DNA of 64,000 nucleotides from Bacteroides fragilis (GCF_019583405.1 NZ_SZUU01000004.1:474630-538629); one strand, 5' to 3'. Shown: positions 1 to 9,202, counted from the first letter of the stretch. Translations and numbers: made by a program. The notes: generated by a model not told the origin, from the sequence alone.

Positions 1-196
1 GTGGATAGATTTCGATGTCTTGGCGTCCGCGTATTGTTGCTGAGTACGTACTCGATAGCGTCCGGTCGGTAGGCGCAAGGGTTATTACTTTGTATCCCGA
101 TTCTACAGTTGCCTGCGGTGCTTGTTTGCATCCGGTGGCGGCCAAACAGCAGGCGAATAATATAGCCTGCTTTACTTTACTAACCTTTTCAATCAT
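1..196 (-). CDS. RND efflux pump periplasmic adaptor (membrane fusion protein), N-terminal part
   Basis: Only the first 65 codons lie in the window; the gene runs off the left edge. The protein begins with a lipoprotein signal ending in the lipobox-like LAATGC, then the stretch TLSSTYSATIRGRQDIEIYP, which matches the start of AcrA/HlyD-type adaptors, where the membrane-proximal beta strands lead into the biotinyl-lipoyl domain. Such proteins bridge an inner-membrane RND transporter and a TolC-like outer-membrane channel. It is divergent from an AraC regulator 150 bp away, the usual arrangement for a regulated pump. The pump and channel genes would follow to the left. The family call rests on a short segment but the match is typical. 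Confidence 0.8.
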   Translation of the reverse strand, partial: MIEKVSKVKQAILFACCLAATGCKQAPQATVESGYKVITLAPTDRTLSSTYSATIRGRQDIEIYP

Positions 197-220
197 AATT
201 CCTATTTAATTTTGTCGCGG

Positions 221-228
221 CAAAGGTA
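221..228 (-). promoter_or_regulatory. -7 box (TACCTTTG) for the RND adaptor gene
   Basis: TACCTTTG on the minus strand, 25 bp upstream of the adaptor start codon, fits the Bacteroidetes -7 consensus TAnnTTTG. No convincing -33 TTTG is visible at the right spacing. Confidence 0.6.
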
Positions 229-316
229 GAGCGTTTTCACTGTCGACTGCTTTTCATACCCGCCCCAGTATTGTTCATTATCGGAACAGTATGCGGGCTA
301 ATTCACTAAAAAGACC

Positions 317-324
317 TACTTTTG
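317..324 (+). promoter_or_regulatory. -7 box (TACTTTTG) for the AraC gene
   Basis: TACTTTTG lies 22 bp before the AraC start codon. It sits inside the small inverted repeat CCTAC-TTTT-GTAGG, which could also be an operator or a short leader hairpin. Confidence 0.55.
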
Positions 325-346
325 TAGGCAAAATAAAGAACATGAT

Positions 347-1192
347 ATGGAAAAAAGAAATCCGCTTACTCTCACGCTCGACCAGCCGTTTGTGGCAGGG
401 ACCGATGATTTTTCTCCCTTTTACAACCGTTTGCATAAACTCAATTGTGCCATTATCCTTTATTGCCGTGCCGGCCGTGGTACAATGGCCATCGATCTGA
501 AGAAATACGAGATAACGGTAAATACCCAGGTTGTACTCCTTCCGGGTGCTGTTATCAGCCTTGATGAGAAGAGCGATGATTTTCGGGTCTCCTTTTTTGC
601 TTCACATATTGAAATGTTTCGTGAGGCCTGTATCCGTTTTGAACCCTCCTTCTTTCATTTTATAAAAGAGAAGCCCTGTTACACACTTCCTTCCGAATTT
701 ACCGCCCCCATTAACGGTCTCCTGCATGCTACGTCTGCTATTTATGCCGATACCGATCATCGTTTCCGCAACCAGATAGCGCGTAATCACCTGCAAAGTT
801 TCCTGCTTGATGTATACGACAAAGTACACCGCCTTTTCACCCATAAAGAGATTGAGGGCGGCAGTCGTCCGAACGAACTTTTTCATAAGTTCGTTGCTCT
901 GGTGCACGAATATTGCTGTTCGCAACGGGATGTCGTTTTCTATGCAGGCAAACTCTGTATTTCTACTAAGTACCTGACGAGCATCTGTCGTTCGCTGACA
1001 GGTCATTCGGCCAAAAAAGTGATTGATGATTTTACGGCACTTGAAATAAAGGTACTCCTCCAATCGACCGATCTCAGTATTCAGGAGATAGCAGACCGGC
1101 TGAATTTTCCCGACCAGTCGTATCTGGGTAGGTATTTTAAGCGGCACGAAGGGGTTTCGCCGATGGAGTACAGGGCGGAATTGGCAGGATAA
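347..1192 (+). CDS. AraC-family transcriptional regulator
   Basis: 281-residue protein. The N-terminal 180 or so residues form a probable cupin-like sensing domain. The last 80 residues are an AraC/XylS double helix-turn-helix: the second helix pair reads LSIQEIADRLNF followed by SYLGRYFKRHEGVSPMEYR, the family signature. The start at 347 is preceded by a -7 box 22 bp away, which supports it over longer alternatives. It is divergent from the RND adaptor gene, so it probably controls that pump; the ligand is unknown. A YciI-like gene fragment follows 26 bp downstream. Confidence 0.9.
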   Translation: MEKRNPLTLTLDQPFVAGTDDFSPFYNRLHKLNCAIILYCRAGRGTMAIDLKKYEITVNTQVVLLPGAVISLDEKSDDFRVSFFASHIEMFREACIRFEPSFFHFIKEKPCYTLPSEFTAPINGLLHATSAIYADTDHRFRNQIARNHLQSFLLDVYDKVHRLFTHKEIEGGSRPNELFHKFVALVHEYCCSQRDVVFYAGKLCISTKYLTSICRSLTGHSAKKVIDDFTALEIKVLLQSTDLSIQEIADRLNFPDQSYLGRYFKRHEGVSPMEYRAELAG

Positions 1193-1218
1193 GGTTTCTG
1201 TCAGGTCAAACTGGCATT

Positions 1219-1502
1219 ATGTTATTAATATTGACTTATAAAGCATCTATCGAAAAGGTGATCGAATTGTTGGAAGCACACTGTTGCTATCTGGACAAGT
1301 ATTATGCTGCCGGAGTCTTTCTTGCTTCCGGGCCGCAGGTGCCCCGGACGGGGGAGTGATTCTTTGCCGTGCTCAGAGCCGGGCAGAAGTAGAAAAGATT
1401 ATCGGGGAGGACCCTTTTAATGCTGTGGCAGACTATCGGGTGATAGAGTTTGAACCGAATAAGTCGGTAGAAGGATTCAAGGAACTTTTAAAAATAGGTT
1501 GA
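1219..1502 (+). pseudogene. YciI-like protein, frameshifted
   Basis: Two reading frames together make one about 95-residue YCII-family protein. The first, from the ATG at 1219, reads MLLILTYKASIEKV and ends VFLASGPQVPRTGE followed by TGA at 1357. The second continues with GVILCRAQSRAEVEKIIGED, then FNAVADYRVIEFEP, to the stop at 1502. The join lies at a run of five G (1350-1354); a sixth G would restore one frame. YCII proteins are small dimeric proteins with a ferredoxin-like fold and mostly unknown function. The lesion could be a true loss, a slippage-prone tract, or a sequencing error. Confidence 0.75.
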
Positions 1503-1701
1503 TATGAAGATTGTGTTCAATAATATCCGTAGTTGAATGGACAGACATCAGGAGAATGTGATATTGTAAGGAGGTGGTTTACATGGCGTGCTTTCAGGAG
1601 TGAGTCTCCTCTTTATTGCCCCGATGTGATTAAAAACAAGCTTTTGAGAGGATTATTGAAAAAATCTCCCTTCCCCAGTCACATAATTAAAAAGAAAGAT
1701 G

Positions 1702-1709
1702 TAATTTTG
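1702..1709 (+). promoter_or_regulatory. -7 box (TAATTTTG) for guaB
   Basis: TAATTTTG lies 23 bp upstream of the guaB start codon, within the spacing seen for other promoters in this window. The 230 bp from 1503 to here hold no supported gene. Confidence 0.6.
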
Positions 1710-1732
1710 CATGCCAAAAAATAACTTATCTT

Positions 1733-3226
1733 ATGGCAGTTTACGTAGAAGAAGTTTCAAGAACTTTCGGTGAATATCTACTTATTCCCGGTCTTACCAC
1801 CAAACAGTGTGTACCCTCCAATGTCTCTTTGCGCACCCCGCTGGTGAAACATGCGGCAGGCACACAAGCAGCAATCGAATTGAACATCCCTTTCGTTTCG
1901 GCAATTATGCAATCGGTTTCCGGTCCCGAACTGGCCATCGAGTTGGCGCGTAACGGAGGACTCTCGTTTATCTTCGGTTCGCAACCCATCGCCAGTCAGG
2001 CAGAAATGGTGCGGAAAGTGAAGAAATTTAAAGCCGGTTTTGTGACCAGTGATTCGAATCTGACGCCGGAACATACGTTGGAAGACGTACTCCGGCTGTT
2101 GCGCCAGACCGGTCACTCTACTATCGGAATAACGGATGACGGTTCGCCAAACGGACATCTTCTGGGATTGGTAACCAGCCGTGACTATCGTATCTCCAGA
2201 GACCCGCTGGATAAAAAGATCAAAGACTTCATGACTCCTTTTGAGAAGCTGATTGTGGGTGAAGTGGGACTGACACTGAGCGAGGCCAACCAGATTATCT
2301 GGGATCATAAACTCAATACACTTCCTATTATCGACAAAGAAGGACGTCTGGCTTACTTTGTTTTCCGCAAGGACTACGACAGCCACAAGGAGAATCCGAA
2401 CGAGGTGTCGAGTCCCGACAAGAAATTGTTGGTAGGTGCCGGTATCAATACCCGTGACTATCAGGAGCGTGTCCCTGCCTTGGTAGAAGCCGGAGTAGAT
2501 GTGCTCTGTATCGATTCTTCGGATGGTTACTCGGAATGGCAGTATGAGACCCTGCAATGGATCAAGCAACAATATGGAGATAAAGTGCTGGTAGGTGCCG
2601 GCAATGTGGTAGATAAAGAAGGTTTCCTCTATCTGGCAGAGGCTGGTGCCGACTTTGTGAAGGTGGGTATCGGAGGTGGATCTATCTGTATCACCCGTGA
2701 GCAGAAAGGTATCGGACGCGGGCAGGCGACTGCCCTGCAAGATGTGGCTCGTGCCCGCGACGAATATCAGGCACGGACGGGTATTTATGTACCTATTTGT
2801 AGTGATGGCGGATTGGTGCACGACTATCACATGGTGCTTGCCCTTGCCATGGGAGCCGATTTCCTGATGATGGGTCGTTATTTCGCACGTTTTGACGAAT
2901 CGCCTACCAAGAAGCTCTGCATCAAGAACAACTACGTGAAAGAGTATTGGGGCGAAGGTTCAAATCGTGCCCAGAACTGGCAACGTTACGATATGGGTGG
3001 AACGGAATCGCTTAAGTTTGAAGAAGGTGTAGACAGTTACGTGCCTTATGCCGGCAAGATGAAAGACAATCTGGCGGCCACTCTGAGTAAGATCAAGGCT
3101 ACGATGTGCAGTTGCGGTGCTGTTACCATTCCCGATTTGCAACAAAATGCCAAGATCACGCTGGTCTCATCCACAAGTATCGTAGAGGGTGGAGCGCACG
3201 ATGTGATCCTGAAGGAAAAAGGATAA
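1733..3226 (+). CDS. guaB: IMP dehydrogenase
   Basis: 497 residues, the usual length. It oxidises IMP to XMP with NAD+, the committed step of GMP synthesis in the cytosol. The TIM barrel is interrupted at about residues 95-215 by a pair of CBS domains, as in the family. The catalytic loop reads [11 protein letters not shown] with the nucleophilic Cys at residue 319, and the flap region follows ([17 protein letters not shown]). The N-terminus ([20 protein letters not shown]) is of the subgroup found in Bacteroides and clostridia rather than the E. coli type, so the genome may carry a second, classical guaB. Monocistronic: own promoter, and the next gene is convergent. Confidence 0.93.
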   Translation: MAVYVEEVSRTFGEYLLIPGLTTKQCVPSNVSLRTPLVKHAAGTQAAIELNIPFVSAIMQSVSGPELAIELARNGGLSFIFGSQPIASQAEMVRKVKKFKAGFVTSDSNLTPEHTLEDVLRLLRQTGHSTIGITDDGSPNGHLLGLVTSRDYRISRDPLDKKIKDFMTPFEKLIVGEVGLTLSEANQIIWDHKLNTLPIIDKEGRLAYFVFRKDYDSHKENPNEVSSPDKKLLVGAGINTRDYQERVPALVEAGVDVLCIDSSDGYSEWQYETLQWIKQQYGDKVLVGAGNVVDKEGFLYLAEAGADFVKVGIGGGSICITREQKGIGRGQATALQDVARARDEYQARTGIYVPICSDGGLVHDYHMVLALAMGADFLMMGRYFARFDESPTKKLCIKNNYVKEYWGEGSNRAQNWQRYDMGGTESLKFEEGVDSYVPYAGKMKDNLAATLSKIKATMCSCGAVTIPDLQQNAKITLVSSTSIVEGGAHDVILKEKG

Positions 3227-3621
3227 TGACGGTCATTCCGTTTCTCGCAATAGCGAGTTAAGAATACGGATATACAGATAAATGTAGAACAGGCGGACTG
3301 ATGCGGATTCCAGGTGGGGTACATACCCTCCGGAGGTCCGTTTCAATCCGCCTGTTCCGTATCAGATGTTCACTGAACGCAAAATGTCGGTTGTTTTATT
3401 TCTCAACGATTGTTCCCGGAAGACAAAAATATTATCTTTTCGGATAAACAAACCTACTCAAAAGAATGAAACCTGTTTTGTATGCCTGAGTACAGTGAAA
3501 AAGTACGGGAGAAGTCATGCTGCGTTGTTCTATAGCCGCTTGTGACTTTTACTGTGTGTTTCCTCCAAATATTTTATAAATAATTTTCTGCAGGAAAAGC
3601 GTTTATCCCTACAGCAGGAAG
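3227..3621. other. Gap between convergent genes with a structured inverted repeat (3287-3357)
   Basis: No gene seen. GAACAGGCGGA (3287-3297) pairs perfectly with TCCGCCTGTTC (3347-3357) around a 49-nt loop that holds a further small stem (GGGTA-CA-TACCC). A short hairpin CTCGC-AATA-GCGAG lies about 20 bp after the guaB stop. These could be terminators for the two converging genes; neither has a clear T-run. Confidence 0.5.
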
Positions 3622-5235
3622 TTAGTATACGCTTGCCCCTTTAATTACGATTTTCTCCAGTAGTTCTTGCATCTTTCCGATTACTGGTTCGGCTTCCAGC
3701 CCGTATTCGGCCGCCATCGTCCTCATCTGTGGAAAAGTGATCCATACGCTTCCGTTCTTGTCCTCCCAAACGGAGATCTTCAGCGGCAGTTCGATCGAGA
3801 TACTCGGGTTGTCCTGCATCAGTTTTGTGCCAACTTTCGGTGAACCGAAAACGATGACCTGGTTGGGGCGGAGTTGTAATCCCACTTCTTCGGCGTTTTT
3901 CCCGTGATCGAACTTGGCAAAGACGGGAACGCCCATCGTGTGGAGGGTCTGCTCGATGCGCGTCATGGTTTCGGGCACGCTGAACTGGCTTTCATAAGTA
4001 TAGAGCAGGTTGTCGTTGGCTCCCGTACCCATCTTATCACTGTCGAAAGCGGCTGCGATACGGCGTCCCAGATTTGTCAGGTCTACCCCCTCTTTATTGG
4101 CCAGTAGGGTAACGCACACTAGTTCCGAGGCGTCCGTAAATCGACTCAGGAAAGCCGAATGGCCCGATACGTTGCCTTTGATGTCCATCAGGCCGTTGTG
4201 GTTATAGAACTGCCATCCTGCCATGGCAGGTACTACCTTGCCGTTGGCCAGCCGGGTTGGCTTGTACACCATGTCACGGTTTTCGGGCTTTTCGATCAAT
4301 GCACTTCCCGCCAATCCGATGTCCCAGTGGCTCACATTCTCGGCTGATGCCCAGATGTCGGAGAATCCTTTCAGTGCCGTCGGGCTGACAGCCGGTGCGG
4401 CGACAAGGCGACCCTCTTTTTCCACATATCCGGTAGTCGTTTCCGAGGGATTGATGTAGTCTTTATCTTTTTTGAATGTCTGATGCACGTTGCCGGTGAG
4501 GGTCACGTCCTCCTGTTTTACTTTCGCCAGGTCTTCGCCGAAGAATGTCTGTTTCAGTCCCAGGTAGTCGATCTGATACTTTTTCACAAAGTCGTGATAC
4601 GGCATCTTGCCGGCCTTTTCGATGATAGAAGTCAGTAGCAGAAAGTTTGTGGCGCTCTGTTTCACGTCTGTCCCCGGTTCGAAGGTGAGCGGAATGGCGG
4701 CTACCGTTTCGATCAGTTGTTCCGGGCGATAATCGGCCGATACATCGAATCCCTTTTCATTACGATAGTCCGCAATGCCCGAACTGTGTTGCATCAACTG
4801 AAGGATACTGATCGGTTTCCAGTTTTCAGGTATATCTTTCAGGTACTTGCCGATCGGGGCGTTCAGGTCTAGTTTTCCTTTTTCGTAGAGCTGCATCACT
4901 GCCACGGCTGCATATCCTTGTGAGATGGGACCGATGGGCCAAAGATTCTTGGCAGCGGCAAGGTTTCCTTTTTCAAGGTCCGTCACTCCGTAGCCTGCTA
5001 CACGCGGAATATAAGGTGCCTGTACGATGGCAAGTGTCATGCCCGGTATTCCCTGTTCTTCCATAAAATCGTAAATCATTTGGTCGATGGCTTTGCCTTG
5101 GTAGGCAACATGCACGTTTCCTCTGCCGGCTTGCGGTAGTTGGTTCTCATACTTCTTCATAATGGTTCCTCCGTTCTGTGCCGATATCGTTGCCGATGTC
5201 AGCAGTACGACTAAAATTAATAAATTCTTTTTCAT
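3622..5235 (-). CDS. Secreted serine-hydrolase-fold protein (beta-lactamase class C type) fused to DUF302; catalytic residues absent
   Basis: 537 residues with a Sec signal peptide (about 1-19). Residues 45-390 match the class C beta-lactamase/PBP-like serine hydrolase family, including KGKLDLNAPIGKYL and HSSGIADY. Residues about 410-525 are a DUF302 domain (VFAKFDHGKNAEEVGLQLRP, then FGSPKVGTKLMQ, ELPLKISVWEDKNG). The family nucleophile motif SxxK is PISQ here (103-106), so both Ser and Lys are replaced; the second motif YxN reads QSA (193-195). HNG is kept in the third region. This suggests a binding or sensing role rather than catalysis. It has its own promoter and follows the carboxylase operon after a terminator. 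Confidence 0.8.
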   Translation of the reverse strand: MKKNLLILVVLLTSATISAQNGGTIMKKYENQLPQAGRGNVHVAYQGKAIDQMIYDFMEEQGIPGMTLAIVQAPYIPRVAGYGVTDLEKGNLAAAKNLWPIGPISQGYAAVAVMQLYEKGKLDLNAPIGKYLKDIPENWKPISILQLMQHSSGIADYRNEKGFDVSADYRPEQLIETVAAIPLTFEPGTDVKQSATNFLLLTSIIEKAGKMPYHDFVKKYQIDYLGLKQTFFGEDLAKVKQEDVTLTGNVHQTFKKDKDYINPSETTTGYVEKEGRLVAAPAVSPTALKGFSDIWASAENVSHWDIGLAGSALIEKPENRDMVYKPTRLANGKVVPAMAGWQFYNHNGLMDIKGNVSGHSAFLSRFTDASELVCVTLLANKEGVDLTNLGRRIAAAFDSDKMGTGANDNLLYTYESQFSVPETMTRIEQTLHTMGVPVFAKFDHGKNAEEVGLQLRPNQVIVFGSPKVGTKLMQDNPSISIELPLKISVWEDKNGSVWITFPQMRTMAAEYGLEAEPVIGKMQELLEKIVIKGASVY

Positions 5236-5276
5236 AACGTTTTGGGTCTTCTTTTAGTTGTCTCAATCTGATGTCG

Positions 5277-5284
5277 CAAAGATA
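5277..5284 (-). promoter_or_regulatory. -7 box (TATCTTTG) for the DUF302 fusion gene
   Basis: TATCTTTG on the minus strand, 41 bp upstream of the start codon at 5235. Matches TAnnTTTG. Confidence 0.6.
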
Positions 5285-5398
5285 GACGGCTTTCAGCTAA
5301 CGGGAAATAGCGATATCACATGTTGAATAGGCGATTATTCCCGAATGCGAAAAAAACTCTCGATAGTTTCTGTCTAACGCCGTATAACATAGGTATTT

Positions 5399-5448
5399 AA
5401 AAAGAGAGAGGGGAGGTGTCGAAACTCGTATTCACCCTCCTCTCTCTC
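5399..5448 (-). terminator. Intrinsic terminator of the acyl-CoA carboxylase operon
   Basis: On the minus strand GAGAGAGAGGAGGG pairs with CCTCCCCTCTCTC around an 18-nt loop and is followed directly by TTTTT. It lies 25 bp after the stop of the carboxyltransferase gene. Confidence 0.85.
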
Positions 5449-5472
5449 ATGATTGCTTTATCCGCCAGCCGT

Positions 5473-7008
5473 TTACAGCGGCATGTTTCCGTGTTTCTTC
5501 GGCGGATTCGTCTGCATTTTGTTTTCCGTCATCTCCAATGCCTGTATCAGGCGTTTACGGGTCTGCTTCGGCAGGATGATCTCGTCGATGAATCCCAGTT
5601 CGGCAGCCTGGTACGGAGTGGCGAACTTCTCTTTGTAGGCATCCAGTTCTTTGGCTTTGGTCTCTGCGTCCGCCTTGCGGAACAGGATGTTTACGGCTCC
5701 CTCGGCACCCATCACGGCAATTTCCGCACTCGGGTAGGCAAAGTTCACGTCTGCTCCCGTCTGCTTGGAGTTCATCACGATGTAAGCGCCACCATAGGCC
5801 TTGCGGGTGATCACAGTCAGCTTGGGCACTGTGGCCTCGGCAAAGGCATACACTATTTTGGCACCGTGGCGGATGATGCCGTTGTTCTCCTGCGTATATC
5901 CCGGCAGGAAGCCCGGAACGTCTTCGAACGTAATCAGAGGAATGTTGAAACAGTCACAGAAGCGGATGAAACGGCTTGCCTTGTCGCTGGCATCGATGTC
6001 GAGCACACCCGCCAGGTATGCCGGCTGGTTGGCCACGATACCTACCGAGCGTCCGGCTAAGCGGGCAAAACCGATGATGATGTTCTTGGCAAAGTTCTGC
6101 ATCACTTCAAAGAAGTAGCCTTCGTCAACAACCCGTTCGATGATCTCTTTCATATCATACGGTACGTTCGGGTCGGCGGGGACGATGCTGCCGAGTGATG
6201 CGTCTTCGCGGTTGATGTCATCGGTGCAGTTTTGTTTGCGCGTTTCGTCCATATTGTTTTGCGGGAGGAAGGATAGCAGTTCGCGGATCGACATCAGCAA
6301 TTCTTCCTCGGTGTTTGCCATGAAATGCGTCACACCACTCTTGCTGCTGTGCGTCATGGCACCGCCCAGTTCTTCTTTGCTGACTTCTTCGTGGATCACC
6401 GTCTTTACCACATCCGGTCCGGTGACGAACATGTGGCTTTTCTCCTTCACCATAAAAATGAAATCCGTCAGTGCCGGAGAGTAGCAGGCACCTCCGGCGC
6501 ATGGACCGAGGATAGCCGAAATCTGCGGAATCACGCCGCTTGCCATCGTGTTCTGGTAAAAGATGTCGGCATAGCCCGACAGGCTTTCGATTCCTTCCTG
6601 GATACGTGCGCCGCCCGAGTCGTTCAGCGCGATGATAGGCGCGCCGTTCTTCAAAGCCAGTTGTTGTACCTTGACTATCTTCTTAGCATTCGATGCCGAG
6701 AGCGAACCGCCGTAAACGGTGAAGTCGTAAGCGTAGATAAACACTTGACGGCCGTCGATCTTTCCGTAACCCGACACCACACCATCGCCCGGAACCTTGT
6801 TACGGTCCATGCCATAGTTGGTGCAGCGGTGCACCATCAGTTTGTCGAGTTCCACAAATGTGCCCTTGTCCAGCAACATATCGATGCGTTCGCGGGCAGT
6901 CATCTTTCCGCTCGCATGTTGTATTTCAATTTTGGCAGCGCCTCCGCCTTGGGAAGCGATACGGTCACGCTCTTCGAACGTGGTATAGGCTTTATTTACT
7001 TCTTCCAT
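5473..7008 (-). CDS. Acyl-CoA carboxylase carboxyltransferase subunit (propionyl-/methylmalonyl-CoA type)
   Basis: 511 residues, the normal length for the PccB/MmdA family. It moves the carboxyl group between biotin and an acyl-CoA. Both crotonase-fold halves are present: GGGSLSASNAKK-like and NDSGGARIQEG with GPCAGGACYSPA in the N half; GFLPGYTQENNGIIRHGAK and KAYGGAYIVM in the C half. It is the last gene of a three-gene operon with a biotin carrier (17 bp upstream) and a biotin carboxylase. Propionyl-CoA carboxylation, or the reverse step in propionate formation, is the likely job; acetyl-CoA carboxylase cannot be excluded by sequence alone. A sodium pump subunit is not present, so a membrane decarboxylase is less likely. 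Confidence 0.88.
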   Translation of the reverse strand: MEEVNKAYTTFEERDRIASQGGGAAKIEIQHASGKMTARERIDMLLDKGTFVELDKLMVHRCTNYGMDRNKVPGDGVVSGYGKIDGRQVFIYAYDFTVYGGSLSASNAKKIVKVQQLALKNGAPIIALNDSGGARIQEGIESLSGYADIFYQNTMASGVIPQISAILGPCAGGACYSPALTDFIFMVKEKSHMFVTGPDVVKTVIHEEVSKEELGGAMTHSSKSGVTHFMANTEEELLMSIRELLSFLPQNNMDETRKQNCTDDINREDASLGSIVPADPNVPYDMKEIIERVVDEGYFFEVMQNFAKNIIIGFARLAGRSVGIVANQPAYLAGVLDIDASDKASRFIRFCDCFNIPLITFEDVPGFLPGYTQENNGIIRHGAKIVYAFAEATVPKLTVITRKAYGGAYIVMNSKQTGADVNFAYPSAEIAVMGAEGAVNILFRKADAETKAKELDAYKEKFATPYQAAELGFIDEIILPKQTRKRLIQALEMTENKMQTNPPKKHGNMPL

Positions 7009-7025
7009 TGTCTTTCTATTATTCG

Positions 7026-7526
7026 TTATTCTAACGTTATCAGCGTCTGGTCTCCGGTGATATTATCACCTTCCTGTACCAGAATCTCTTTAATCCGGCA
7101 GTCCGAAGTCACCTTGTAGTTACTCTGCATCTTCATCGCTTCGATGACAATGACAGTTTCTCCGGCTTTCATCTCCTGTCCTGCGCTGACGGGAATTTTC
7201 ACTACCTTGCCCGGCATGGGCGAAATGATGCGGTCGTTCTGTATTTCTTCACCTTTCTTGCGCATCCGCAGATATTTTGCCTGACTGTCCACAATCTCGA
7301 CGTTGAAACTACTGTAGTGTGTATTCACTTTGTAACTCTTTCCGTTCTCTTTGCGAATCAGTTGGGCGTTGGAGCTTCGCCCATCCATCAGGATGTTGCA
7401 ATTCCCGTTCTCTGCCATGACAACGTCCGCTTCGAACGTTTTTCCGTCGATGGTGAGTACCACTTTGTTATCTTCTTTGCTGACCAGTTCTATCTCGGCC
7501 ACGCGATTTCCTATATGTATTTCCAT
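7026..7526 (-). CDS. Biotin carboxyl carrier protein of acyl-CoA carboxylase
   Basis: 166 residues. The C-terminal 70 residues form a biotinyl/lipoyl domain with the biotinylation motif EAMKM (biotin on Lys132) and the preceding turn SPMPGKVVKI. The N-terminal 90 residues are a beta-rich region resembling the BT domain that docks carboxylase subunits in fused alpha subunits of propionyl-CoA carboxylases. It lies 6 bp after the biotin carboxylase and 17 bp before the carboxyltransferase, all on the same strand, so the three subunits are co-translated. Confidence 0.9.
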   Translation of the reverse strand: MEIHIGNRVAEIELVSKEDNKVVLTIDGKTFEADVVMAENGNCNILMDGRSSNAQLIRKENGKSYKVNTHYSSFNVEIVDSQAKYLRMRKKGEEIQNDRIISPMPGKVVKIPVSAGQEMKAGETVIVIEAMKMQSNYKVTSDCRIKEILVQEGDNITGDQTLITLE

Positions 7527-7532
7527 ACTCTT

Positions 7533-9053
7533 CTATATTCTTAATACCCCTTTGTGCAATCCGAATTCTTTCCATTTGCTGATCGGGCGGTTGTCCGCAG
7601 CCAGTCCGCTGTTATTCTCCTCCAGGTTCATCAGGTAATCCATGTAAGCGGCAATCAGTGCGATGTTCTCTGCACGTTCGCTGGTACGGGTGATGCAGTG
7701 TTGGAGCACTTCTCCGTTTTTGCTGATGAATCCCGTATCGTAATGTCCTTCCACAAAGTCGGGAGTATCCATGATGGCGCGCAGGTAACTGATGTTGTTC
7801 TTTACTCCTGTCAGTTTATATTCGTGAAGCACACGGCGCATCCGTTCGATGGCGTATTCGCGTGTGGTTGCCCATACAATCAGTTTGCCGATCATTGGGT
7901 CATAATAGATCGGGATCTCGTAACCTTCGTATACATAGCTGTCGATGCGCACCCCGATGCCGTTTGGCTCCGTAATCTGTTTGATGACACCCGGGCTGGG
8001 CATGAAGTTCATTTCCGTATCTTCTGCACAGATGCGGCATTCGATGGCGTGCCCCCGTTGCTGGATGTCCTCCTGTCTCAGTTGCAGCACCTGTCCATCG
8101 GCTACCTTAATTTGTTCTTTTACCAGATCTACGCCGACTACTTCTTCTGTGATGGGATGTTCCACTTGCAGGCGGGTGTTCATCTCCAGAAAGTAATAAT
8201 TGCGGTGCTTGTCCACCAGGAATTCAATGGTTCCTGCGCCGATGTAGTTCACGGCCTTGGCAGCGGCTACTGCCTTTTCGCCCATATCCCGGCGTAGTTC
8301 AGGAGTGACGAACACCGAAGGGCTCTCTTCCACAATCTTCTGGTTGCGGCGTTGCACCGAACATTCACGTTCGCACAGATGAATCACGTTTCCATGCTTG
8401 TCGCCCAGAATCTGGAACTCGATGTGATGGGGTTCTTCCACAAACTTCTCCAGATAGACCGTGTCGTCTCCGAACGAGGAAAGCGATTCGCTCTTGGCTG
8501 TTGTATAGGCTTCGGCCACTTCGTCTGCATGATGAATCAGTCGCATTCCTTTTCCGCCACCGCCCATCGAGGCTTTCAGCATTACCGGATAGCCGATTTG
8601 GTTGCAGAGTTCTACTGCTTCCTCAACACTCTTCAGGTTGTCTTGAGTGCCCGGAACTACCGGTACCCCGGCTTCTATCATCTTGATACGTGCCGAGATT
8701 TTATCTCCCATCGCCTCCATGGTTTCCGGGTCCGGACCGATGAAGATGATCCTCTCTTCACGGCAACGACGGGCAAAGGTTGCATTTTCGGACAAGAACC
8801 CGTATCCCGGGTGGATGGCGTCTGCGCGGCACGACTTTGCCACTTCGATAATCTTTTCTATATTCAGATAACTTTCTTTCGATGCTGCCGGACCGATGCA
8901 GTAAGCTTCATCGGCATAGAGCACATGTTTCGCTGTTCGGTCCGCTTCCGAGAAAACGGCAATGCTCGTTATTTCCATCTCCCGGCAGGAGCGCATCACT
9001 CTCACGGCTATTTCGCCGCGGTTGGCGACTAAGATTCTTTTAATCATACTCAT
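7533..9053 (-). CDS. Biotin carboxylase subunit of acyl-CoA carboxylase
   Basis: 506 residues, typical for AccC-type subunits. ATP-grasp enzyme that carboxylates biotin with bicarbonate and ATP. Visible: ANRGEIAVRVMRSCREM at the start, the glycine-rich loop KASMGGGGKGMR, LEKFVEEPHHIEFQILGD, and EMNTRLQVEHPITEEVVGVD in the active site. It could start at codon 1 or 3 (MSMIKR). First large gene of the operon; a cobalamin riboswitch lies about 150 nt upstream and a small possible leader ORF lies between them. Confidence 0.92.
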   Translation of the reverse strand: MSMIKRILVANRGEIAVRVMRSCREMEITSIAVFSEADRTAKHVLYADEAYCIGPAASKESYLNIEKIIEVAKSCRADAIHPGYGFLSENATFARRCREERIIFIGPDPETMEAMGDKISARIKMIEAGVPVVPGTQDNLKSVEEAVELCNQIGYPVMLKASMGGGGKGMRLIHHADEVAEAYTTAKSESLSSFGDDTVYLEKFVEEPHHIEFQILGDKHGNVIHLCERECSVQRRNQKIVEESPSVFVTPELRRDMGEKAVAAAKAVNYIGAGTIEFLVDKHRNYYFLEMNTRLQVEHPITEEVVGVDLVKEQIKVADGQVLQLRQEDIQQRGHAIECRICAEDTEMNFMPSPGVIKQITEPNGIGVRIDSYVYEGYEIPIYYDPMIGKLIVWATTREYAIERMRRVLHEYKLTGVKNNISYLRAIMDTPDFVEGHYDTGFISKNGEVLQHCITRTSERAENIALIAAYMDYLMNLEENNSGLAADNRPISKWKEFGLHKGVLRI

Positions 9054-9060
9054 TTCTCAA

Positions 9061-9198
9061 TTAAATGCATACACATATTTGTGCTTTTCCACCCTGCGGA
9101 CATACATCCACCCGGTGAAAACACAGTATTTCTACGATTTGGGGCTTAACAACGATGCTCTCTTTCCTAACCCACGAGGAGAGAATGCTCTTATTCAT
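9061..9198 (-). CDS. Possible 45-residue leader ORF between riboswitch and carboxylase operon
   Basis: An uninterrupted frame starts with ATG 5 nt after the conserved 3' end of the cobalamin riboswitch and stops 7 nt before the biotin carboxylase start codon. It reads MNKSILSSWVRKESIVV and so on; no domain is recognised and it contains four Cys. Its position, filling nearly the whole leader, is the only support. It could be a translated leader whose ribosome access is controlled by the riboswitch, or chance. Confidence 0.25.
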   Translation of the reverse strand: MNKSILSSWVRKESIVVKPQIVEILCFHRVDVCPQGGKAQICVCI

Positions 9199-9202
9199 GA
9201 AT

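Noticed and set aside
1533..1724. 63-codon open frame before guaB
   Set aside because: No recognisable family, no promoter or ribosome site, and its 3' half coincides with the guaB promoter region.
1778..2830. 350-codon frame antisense to guaB
   Set aside because: Mirror of a conserved gene; the protein shows no family features.
5416..6060. Long plus-strand frame opposite the carboxyltransferase gene
   Set aside because: Shadow of the conserved carboxyltransferase; starts within its terminator.
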